Position numbers and translations under genes: made by a program. Under the pieces are notes generated by a model. The model was not told the origin of the DNA, ran no database searches, and worked only from the letters and a program-made list of their open reading frames with translations. Source: Polaromonas sp. YR568 (lineage in GTDB: Bacteria; Pseudomonadota; Gammaproteobacteria; Burkholderiales; Burkholderiaceae). Taken from it: 11,647 nt of DNA. The stretch's first letter is position 1. Each line of letters begins with the position of its first letter. The DNA is taken from assembly GCA_945871335.1 (NCBI GenBank), contig CAMBWM010000053.1, positions 1 through 11,647 on the forward strand, written 5' to 3'. Positions 6,166 through 11,647 of this stretch are shown here, piece after piece.

Positions 6166-6975
6166 ATGTTGCCTGCGCGATTAGCCTGGTGGCTGTTAAC
6201 TCCTGCCTTGGTGTTTGTGGGGGTCTTCTTCACCGTTCCTGTATTGATACTGCTGTCCGGTGCGTTCGATTCGAATGGCACGGTTGGTTTGGCGCCGTTT
6301 TTCGAATTTTTTGCCGAACCCCTGCATCAACAGGTTTATTGGCGCACGCTCCGCCTGGCCGGTCTGGCGACTCTGGTGAGTGCTGTCGTGTGCTACCCCG
6401 CCGCCATGGCCATGATCAAGGTGCCGCCGCCTTGGCGGGGCGTACTCACCGGCCTGGTGATCTTGCCGTTGATGGTGTCCCCGATTGCCCGCACCTACGC
6501 CTGGATTGTTTTATTGGGTCGCAATGGAATGATCAATGCCGGTTTGGTTCAGGCGGGTGTCATTCCTGAGCCTATGACCTTGCTGTTCACGGAAGGGGCC
6601 GTTTTTGTGGGCTTGTTGCAATTGATGATGCCCTTGATGCTCATCTCGCTGGTGTCGGCCCTTGAAAATATGCCCCCGGATGTCGTGCCCGCTGCCCGAT
6701 CGCTGGGTGCCAACCGGTGGCAAACATTTTTCCGGGTGGTGTTGCCACTCACCCAAGAGGGTTTGATCATTGGCGGTACTTTGGTGTTCACAGGGTGTGT
6801 AACGGCCTACATCACGCCAGCCCTGCTGGGCGGGCCCAAGGTTTTGATGCTCGAAACACTCCTTTATAAAAAGGTCAATATGTCGTCCGATACCCATGCC
6901 GCCAGCGTGATCGCGGTCCTACTGCTGGTCACCACCTTGGCGGTGAATCAATTGCTCAAGCGGGTGGCGCGATGA
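6166..6975 (+). CDS. ABC importer permease, PotB-like
   Basis: A 269-residue inner-membrane protein of six or so hydrophobic segments, starting with an amphipathic N-terminus (MLPARLAWWL). The binding-protein-dependent permease signature (EAA loop that contacts the ATPase) is at about 167-195, with PAARSLGANRW (175-185) and FFRVVLP (188-194). Length and architecture match the PotB/permease-1 half of the spermidine/putrescine-type importers. Fifty bases separate it from the binding-protein gene and no strong ribosome-binding site is seen, while its stop overlaps the next start (ATGA at 6972-6975), typical of subunits made in equal amounts. Substrate is inferred from the operon only. Confidence 0.88.
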   Translation: MLPARLAWWLLTPALVFVGVFFTVPVLILLSGAFDSNGTVGLAPFFEFFAEPLHQQVYWRTLRLAGLATLVSAVVCYPAAMAMIKVPPPWRGVLTGLVILPLMVSPIARTYAWIVLLGRNGMINAGLVQAGVIPEPMTLLFTEGAVFVGLLQLMMPLMLISLVSALENMPPDVVPAARSLGANRWQTFFRVVLPLTQEGLIIGGTLVFTGCVTAYITPALLGGPKVLMLETLLYKKVNMSSDTHAASVIAVLLLVTTLAVNQLLKRVAR

Positions 6976-7754
6976 ATAAAATTTCTTATGCCGCCTTGTG
7001 GGTGCTGGTGCTGGTTTTGTTTTTCCTGGTGGGCCCTTTTTTGGTGGTGTTTGTGGCTGGCTTCAGTGATGGTGAGACTTTGTTGTTTCCTCCTAAGACA
7101 TATTCAATGCGCTGGGTCTGGCATGTGTTCGAGGTGGAGTCTTTTCAGAGAAGTTTTGTCACCAGCATGTGGGTCGGTGTGATCAGCACGCTGGTCGCCT
7201 TGTTGTTGGGCGTGCCTGTGGCGTATGCCTTGTCACGAGCGAGCTTGAAGGGGCAAGAATGGGTGAAGACATGGCTCACCTTGCCGGTGGTGGTGCCCGG
7301 CATCATTGTGGGCCTGGCCTTGCTTAATCACATGGTGCTCGTATTTAACTTGCCCGTGATTTCCAGTTTGATTGTCGGCCATGCCTGCCTGTTGGTGCCG
7401 TACACGGTGCGCGTGGTGTCTTCCAGTCTGGCCAACCTCCGGCATGACATTGAGGACGCAGCAGTGACCCTTGGCGCGACGCGCTGGCAGGCTTTCTTCA
7501 AAGTGGTGTTGCCCAACATTCGCGCTGGAGTGGCTGCCGCATTTGTGCTGGCTTTCATCACCTCATTCAATCAGGTGCCTGTCTCATTGTTCTTGACCGG
7601 TCCGGGCGTGAGCACCCTTCCCATCGAGATGATGGCCTACATGGAAACCAGTTACGACCCCTCTATTGCCGCTTTGTCGACGGTGTTGGTGGTCTTCACC
7701 ATGGTGTTGGTGGGTTTGACCGAAAAATTACTGGGCATCAGTAAATACGTATGA
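6972..7754 (+). CDS. ABC importer permease, PotC-like
   Basis: A 260-residue permease that starts within the stop of the previous gene. It has a strongly hydrophobic first helix (about 8-30) and further helices at roughly 63-89, 101-123, 130-150, 184-205 and 234-252. The EAA loop is at about 160-181, with DAAVTLGATRW (162-172) and FFKVVLP (175-181), nearly the same pattern as in its partner, as expected of a heterodimeric channel. Matches the PotC type in length. The next gene starts 10 bases after its stop. Confidence 0.88.
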   Translation: MNKISYAALWVLVLVLFFLVGPFLVVFVAGFSDGETLLFPPKTYSMRWVWHVFEVESFQRSFVTSMWVGVISTLVALLLGVPVAYALSRASLKGQEWVKTWLTLPVVVPGIIVGLALLNHMVLVFNLPVISSLIVGHACLLVPYTVRVVSSSLANLRHDIEDAAVTLGATRWQAFFKVVLPNIRAGVAAAFVLAFITSFNQVPVSLFLTGPGVSTLPIEMMAYMETSYDPSIAALSTVLVVFTMVLVGLTEKLLGISKYV

Positions 7755-7764
7755 AAGCGATGGC

Positions 7765-8796
7765 ATGAGTCACTTGAAAATGGTCGATGTGAGCTTGTCC
7801 TATGGCAAGGGTGCCGGGCTGTCTGTCGATCGTTTGAACTTGTCGGTCGAAAAGGGTGAATTAGTGTCACTGTTGGGCCCCTCGGGCTGCGGCAAGACCA
7901 CCACCATGCGGGCCATTGCCGGTTTGCTGTCGCCGCAGTCCGGCCGAATTTTTTTACAAGGCCAGGAAATCACTCACCAACCGGCGCATCAGCGTGACAT
8001 CGGTTTGGTTTTTCAGTCTTATGCCTTGTTTCCTCATTTGACGGCCTTTGAAAATGTGGCGTTTGGATTGCGTCTGCGAAAAGTGGCAGAGCCCCATTTG
8101 TCTGACCGTGTCAAAGAAGCGTTGGCCTCGGTGGGTCTGAGTGATTTGTCCCACCGTCTGCCGGCTAATTTGTCGGGTGGACAGCAACAAAGGGTTGCGT
8201 TGGCGCGTGCCATAGTGTTGCGCCCGCGGTTGTTGTTGCTTGATGAACCTTTGTCCAATTTGGATGCGAAATTGAGGGTTGAGATGCGTGCAGAGTTGCG
8301 CCGCTTGCAACGGCAAATCGGCATCACCATGATCTATGTCACCCACGATCAGGACGAAGCACTCAGCTTGTCTGATCGCATCGTCATCATGCGCGGTGGA
8401 AAGATTGAGCAATTGGGCACACCGCCTGATATTTATCAACATCCCGCGACCGCCTTTGTGGCGAGCTTCATGGGCTATGACAACTTGTTTGATATTTCTG
8501 TGAAACTGCCTTTTGCCTGGCCCGTGGGTGCCAGCCATGTGGCCTGGCGACCTGAGTCTGTGGCCATCGTTCCGGCGGCCAGTTGCCAGTTGCAGGGGAG
8601 GGTGATCGCGCGTAACTATTTGGGGCAACATTTGGAGTACCTGGTGGACACGCCGCTGGGGTGGGTCAAGGGGCACGGGCGGGCCGATGCGCAGACCTGG
8701 TCTGAAGGCGATAACGTGGGTGTGGATTTGCGGCTTGAACAGGCGGCAGTGGTTCAAGATGCAGTCACCGAACACAAGCAGAGTGCGCTGTCGTGA
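7765..8796 (+). CDS. ABC importer ATPase, PotA-like with C-terminal TOBE region
   Basis: A 343-residue ATP-binding subunit. Walker A GPSGCGKTT (38-46), Q-loop VFQSYALFP (82-90), signature LSGGQQQRVALARA (136-149), Walker B LLLLDEP (156-162), D-loop SNLD (164-167) and switch His194 in VTHDQDEAL are all intact, so it should hydrolyse ATP. The C-terminal part from about 235, including ASFMGYDNLFD and then VAWRPESVAIVP, is the TOBE_2-type regulatory domain of the PotA/FbpC/MalK-like branch. It starts at ATG 7765; two nearby ATGs at 7751 and 7760 are out of frame. Its stop overlaps the next gene (GTGA at 8793-8796). It energises the two permeases upstream. Confidence 0.92.
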   Translation: MSHLKMVDVSLSYGKGAGLSVDRLNLSVEKGELVSLLGPSGCGKTTTMRAIAGLLSPQSGRIFLQGQEITHQPAHQRDIGLVFQSYALFPHLTAFENVAFGLRLRKVAEPHLSDRVKEALASVGLSDLSHRLPANLSGGQQQRVALARAIVLRPRLLLLDEPLSNLDAKLRVEMRAELRRLQRQIGITMIYVTHDQDEALSLSDRIVIMRGGKIEQLGTPPDIYQHPATAFVASFMGYDNLFDISVKLPFAWPVGASHVAWRPESVAIVPAASCQLQGRVIARNYLGQHLEYLVDTPLGWVKGHGRADAQTWSEGDNVGVDLRLEQAAVVQDAVTEHKQSALS

Positions 8797-9722
8797 AACT
8801 TTGGCTTGACACCGACCCCGGTTTTGATGACTGGATGGCCTGGGCATTGATCGAGTCCATGCCCGAGCTGCAATTGCTGGGGGTGAGTGTGGTTGCGGGC
8901 AATGCCCCGTTGCGCCAAACCCTGTCCAATGCTTTGCGTATCAAGGCTTTGCATGGGTGGACCACGCCGGTGCATGCCGGTAGCGAGCGGCCATTGGGTC
9001 AAGCCCAAGTGACCGCTCAGGACGTGCTTGGCGAGCAAGCCATGGCCACAGTCGAGCGTCCCTTGCCCGCAGCCAGTGCCGAACTCGCCTCTACCGACGC
9101 GGTGCAGGCTTTGTCTGAGGCCCTGCGCTCGAATCCCGGTGAGATCACCGTGGTGGCCATCGGCCCACTCACGCACCTGGCCCAGTTGTTGGCGCAGTCG
9201 CCTGCGGCCGCGAAACAGATTCGGCAGCTGGTCATCATGGGCGGCTCTACCGATCGGGGCAATGCCACACCGGCGGCCGAGTTCAATTTTCTGGCCGACC
9301 CGCACGCGGCTTCCCAAGTGTTTGAATCCGGCGTGGACATCCGCATGTTTGGTTTGAATGTTTGCCGCCAGGTGCTCGTGGGCCACGAGCATGTGGCGCG
9401 TCTGCGGGCCATAGCGAGCCCCCAAGCGCATATTTTTGCTGATCATTTGACGGCCTATGTCAACATCGCCGCTCGCCGCCACGCCGCGCACATGTCGGTT
9501 TACGATCCCACTCCTATTGCCTGGCTGGCTCACCCGCAGTGGTTCACACTCCAGCCGGCACGGGTGGACATTGAGTTGCAGGGCCGTTGGACCACCGGCA
9601 TGTCGGTGTGTGAACTGCGGGTGCCCGACAAAGCCCTTCCCAACGCCCAGGTCGCCATGACGGCTCAAGGGCCAGAGATCATGGCGTGGATGATGCGACA
9701 ACTCGAACAGGTACTGAAATGA
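8793..9722 (+). CDS. Nucleoside hydrolase (IU-NH/Rih family), divergent active-site variant
   Basis: A 309-residue cytosolic enzyme (family length about 310) starting at GTG 8793, which overlaps the ATPase stop. It has the calcium-binding signature DTDPGFDD (6-13), VAGN (34-37), GPLTHLA (124-130), IMGG (148-151), AEFNFLADPHAA (162-173) and the C-terminal Asp ligand in VYDPTPIAW (D238). The family splits N-glycosidic bonds of nucleosides to base plus ribose. Two oddities stand out: the residue before D238 is Tyr237 where Crithidia IU-NH and the Rih enzymes carry the catalytic His (HD), and the usual HG motif of the flexible loop after the PL segment is not seen (the region at 78-91 reads VLGEQAMATVERPL). 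Leaving-group activation may therefore differ, as it does among the purine-specific branches. The gene sits between importer genes and an adenosine-deaminase-family gene, pointing to purine nucleosides. Confidence 0.87.
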   Translation: MKLWLDTDPGFDDWMAWALIESMPELQLLGVSVVAGNAPLRQTLSNALRIKALHGWTTPVHAGSERPLGQAQVTAQDVLGEQAMATVERPLPAASAELASTDAVQALSEALRSNPGEITVVAIGPLTHLAQLLAQSPAAAKQIRQLVIMGGSTDRGNATPAAEFNFLADPHAASQVFESGVDIRMFGLNVCRQVLVGHEHVARLRAIASPQAHIFADHLTAYVNIAARRHAAHMSVYDPTPIAWLAHPQWFTLQPARVDIELQGRWTTGMSVCELRVPDKALPNAQVAMTAQGPEIMAWMMRQLEQVLK

Positions 9723-10807
9723 CTCCATTGACATCTCAGTTGCAGGAGGCGGACTCAACTATCCAAGATTTCTTGCACGGTTTGCCCAAAGTGGAATTGC
9801 ATTGCCATTTGCTGGGCACGGTGCAGCAAAATACGTTGCTGGAGTGGGCGCGGCGAGAAAAGAGCCAGCTGTCGCAGGCCGATATTGAGGCTTTTTATGT
9901 GCGTGGTGAAAAGCCTGTGGGCGTGCTGCGGGTACTGCGCGCCCTAGAGCAAGAGTTGCTCAAAACCCCGGCGGACTTGTATCGGTTGACCATCGAGTAT
10001 CTACAAGCGGCCGCAGCGCATCAAGTGCGGTATGCCGAGTTTTTTTGGAATCCGACGGGCTGCGCCCGCGATGCGCACATCGCCTATGGCCCCGCGGTCG
10101 ACGCGATGTCTCAGGCCATCGTGGACGCGCAGCGCCAATGGGGGATCGAAGGTCGCATCATCCCCTCTATTGACCGGGAGGCCTCTCCAGAAGCGGCCTT
10201 GGAGATGGTGGGTTGGATGAAAGCGCATCGGCATGACTGTGTGGTGGGCATGGGGATTGACTACAACGAAGTGGCGCACCCCCCCGAGTGGTGTGAGGCT
10301 TATTATGCCCAGGCGCGTCAAGCCGGTTTCAAAACCACCGCCCATGCCGGCGAGTTCGGGACGCCGTGGACCCATGTGCAAACGGCCGTTGAGGTGCTCA
10401 AGGTCGATCGGGTGGATCACGGGTATACCTTGATCGAGCGTCCGGAGCTGGCTCGCCGCTATGCGGAGCAGGGCTTGATTTTCACCGTTGTGCCAAGCAA
10501 TACTTACTATTTACGCACCTTGCCTCGTGACCGTTGGGCCTTGGAGCATCCCATCCGACAAATGCCCGCTCTGGGTTTTCGAATCCATCCCAATACCGAT
10601 GACCCCACTTTGCATCTGGTCAACCCCACTTTGACATGGTGGATGATGGTGCGTGACTTCGGTTTTCAATTGGATGATCTGCGCCAGTTCATGCTCAACG
10701 GGATTGATGGCGCCTGGGTCGATGCCTCGGTACAAAGCCAATGGCGACAAAGCTTCAGCAATTATTTTGACAAACATCGCCCGGATGTGCCGATCCAGAA
10801 GCCGTGA
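9719..10807 (+). CDS. Adenosine deaminase family enzyme (purine/6-aminopurine deaminase)
   Basis: I start it at ATG 9719, overlapping the nucleoside hydrolase stop as ATGA (362 residues); an ATG at 9686 adds 11 non-conserved residues. It carries the zinc amidohydrolase motifs of the ADA family: ELHCHLLG (26-33, HxH ligands H28 and H30), GMGIDYNEVAHPP (177-189), HAGE (209-212, metal His and catalytic Glu), VDHG (232-235, catalytic His234), SN at 260-261 and NTDDP (292-296, metal Asp294 and following Asp295). The reaction is removal of the 6-amino group of a purine, releasing ammonia. The HCHLLG and GIDYNE variants differ from classical adenosine deaminase (HVHLDG, GLDL), so adenine, an N6-substituted adenine or another aminopurine is possible. 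Last gene of the operon, followed by two terminator-like hairpins. Confidence 0.87.
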   Translation: MTPLTSQLQEADSTIQDFLHGLPKVELHCHLLGTVQQNTLLEWARREKSQLSQADIEAFYVRGEKPVGVLRVLRALEQELLKTPADLYRLTIEYLQAAAAHQVRYAEFFWNPTGCARDAHIAYGPAVDAMSQAIVDAQRQWGIEGRIIPSIDREASPEAALEMVGWMKAHRHDCVVGMGIDYNEVAHPPEWCEAYYAQARQAGFKTTAHAGEFGTPWTHVQTAVEVLKVDRVDHGYTLIERPELARRYAEQGLIFTVVPSNTYYLRTLPRDRWALEHPIRQMPALGFRIHPNTDDPTLHLVNPTLTWWMMVRDFGFQLDDLRQFMLNGIDGAWVDASVQSQWRQSFSNYFDKHRPDVPIQKP

Positions 10808-10874
10808 TCGGATATCGTAAAATTTTGCCGCATTCCGGATTCAAATCAATCGCACAAAAATTTAAGTAAGCAAA
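10808..10874. other. Gap between operon end and hydrolase-like frame
   Basis: A 67-base A/T-rich stretch with repeated AAATTT-like words that continue into the reading frame (palindrome AAATTTAAATTT at 10884-10895). I see no clear promoter or ribosome-binding site. Confidence 0.4.
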
Positions 10875-11647
10875 ATGAGCGCCAAATTTAAATTTGTTGT
10901 TTTCATAACCGCTCTATTTTTTTTGAGAGCGGCTTTTTCGGCCCCTGAATTCTCGAAAGGGCCGGGGCTTTTGTTTTTGGTTGGATCATCCGCTAAATTC
11001 TCAGATTCCAATAAGTGGGTTCAGGTCAGCAAGCACCAAGAAAAAAATAATAAGCTCATGATTTACGCGCATGGGGGGTCGGGGTTAACTGAGTCTGACA
11101 AGCGAAGAGTTTCATTATTCAAGCAATGGGGATTCGATACCGTTTCTTTCGATGCATTCGCTATGAATGATCTTGATGGCACATGGGTCAATAGAAATTT
11201 AACAGATCGGGCCAAACAAGACTTGATATTGAATGTGATGACTGGCGCCATTGAATTTACACTCAATCAAAATACGTACACCGATATCGTCTTATATGGC
11301 CAATCTAATGGCGCCAAAGTGGTGATCAACGTTATCAAAAGACATGAACCTAATCCTCGGATAAGGCTTATTTTGTCTGAGGCACCGCCCCCAAGTGGAA
11401 ACCCCTTGCCCTTCGACATTCAAACAACTACCTATCTTTTTTTTGGTGAAAAAGACAATTGGGGCGGCATGAGTGAGGAAGACCTCATGTGGACAAGGAA
11501 AGCGCCTTTCTTGCACCAACCTTCAATCAAAGAGTGGGTTGCGCAGCAATCAGAAAAGGGGCGCCCCGTCAAGGCAACGCTTTACCCCAATTCTGGCCAT
11601 AGCTTTCATTGGGGAAAGTTAACGCCCCTCGCTCGGAATATGGCTGG
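10875..11647 (+). CDS. Exported alpha/beta hydrolase-like protein, 3' end beyond window
   Basis: An open frame from ATG 10875 to the window edge (257 codons visible, no stop). Residues 1-23 resemble a signal peptide (Lys4, Lys6, hydrophobic 7-17, cleavage near FSA at 21-23) although Arg18 interrupts the hydrophobic part. The rest fits a serine alpha/beta hydrolase: oxyanion-hole region IYAHGGSGL (63-71), nucleophile elbow YGQSNGAK (141-148, Ser144), FFGEKDNW (189-196, Asp194 as acid) and SGHSFHWG (240-247, His242). Substrate unknown. Base and codon use (AGA, AGG, ATA, TTA codons) are more A/T-rich than the operon to the left, suggesting separate acquisition. No good ribosome-binding site precedes the ATG, and two terminator-like hairpins overlap codons 12-35, so the start is uncertain; the next in-frame ATG (11058) would discard the signal peptide. 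Confidence 0.6.
   Translation, partial: MSAKFKFVVFITALFFLRAAFSAPEFSKGPGLLFLVGSSAKFSDSNKWVQVSKHQEKNNKLMIYAHGGSGLTESDKRRVSLFKQWGFDTVSFDAFAMNDLDGTWVNRNLTDRAKQDLILNVMTGAIEFTLNQNTYTDIVLYGQSNGAKVVINVIKRHEPNPRIRLILSEAPPPSGNPLPFDIQTTTYLFFGEKDNWGGMSEEDLMWTRKAPFLHQPSIKEWVAQQSEKGRPVKATLYPNSGHSFHWGKLTPLARNMA
10909..10938 (+). terminator. Intrinsic terminator 1 after the nucleoside operon
   Basis: CCGCTCT (10909-10915) pairs perfectly with AGAGCGG (10926-10932), loop of ten bases, followed by C and five T (10934-10938). It stands about 100 bases after the deaminase stop and most simply ends that operon. It lies inside codons 12-22 of the hydrolase-like reading frame. Confidence 0.65.
10940..10978 (+). 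terminator. Intrinsic terminator 2, in tandem
   Basis: GCCCC (10941-10945) pairs with GGGGC (10964-10968), extendable by a G-T pair, with an 18-base loop, followed directly by TTTTGTTTTT (10969-10978). An alternative stem CGGCCC/GGGCCG (10939-10944 with 10959-10964) competes. Overlaps codons 22-35 of the hydrolase-like frame. Confidence 0.5.

Noticed and set aside
8754..9758. Long open frame on the - strand opposite the nucleoside hydrolase
   Set aside because: It is antisense to a gene with clear family motifs, rich in His/Gly/Arg with no recognisable domain; a shadow of G+C-rich codon use.
1..11647. CRISPR array, insertion sequence or integrase
   Set aside because: No regularly spaced direct repeats, transposase or integrase motifs, or terminal inverted repeats were seen on reading through the window.

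Overview
The window reads as chromosome of a betaproteobacterium, most likely Burkholderiales/Comamonadaceae. This is inferred from gene content, moderately high G+C, heavy use of TTG/CTG leucine codons and the style of the transport operon; no marker gene is present. It holds three blocks.

Block 1 (1-4700) carries two different bufferin (copper-binding, Cys-modified periplasmic peptide) systems pointing at each other. On the + strand a BufA2-type precursor (23-301) is followed, with start/stop overlap, by one long gene in which the MNIO enzyme BufB (DUF692) and its partner BufC (DUF2063) appear fused (298-1998). On the - strand lies a separate four-gene operon: BufA1-type (DUF2282) precursor (4586-4281), BufB (4275-3445), BufC (3448-2606) and a DoxX-type membrane protein (2604-2068). 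The - strand operon is preceded by a good ribosome-binding site and an ECF-sigma-like promoter.

Block 2 (4700-10807) starts with about 380 bases of non-coding, highly structured DNA. It contains a - strand terminator-like hairpin with no obvious gene, a + strand intrinsic terminator whose 5' arm is exactly the loop of a competing hairpin and is overlapped by a possible 13-codon leader peptide, and a compact bulged RNA fold (4874-4931) that is a riboswitch candidate. Downstream is a tightly packed six-gene operon: PotD-like solute-binding protein, two permeases, ATPase, nucleoside hydrolase and an adenosine-deaminase-family enzyme. Most neighbours overlap by 4 bases (ATGA or GTGA). The simplest reading is uptake of a purine nucleoside, release of the base from the ribose, and deamination; the order of the two enzymatic steps and the exact substrate are not fixed by the sequence.

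Block 3 (10808-11647) has two tandem terminator-like hairpins that lie inside the start of an A/T-richer open reading frame, which encodes an exported alpha/beta hydrolase-like protein and runs off the window end.
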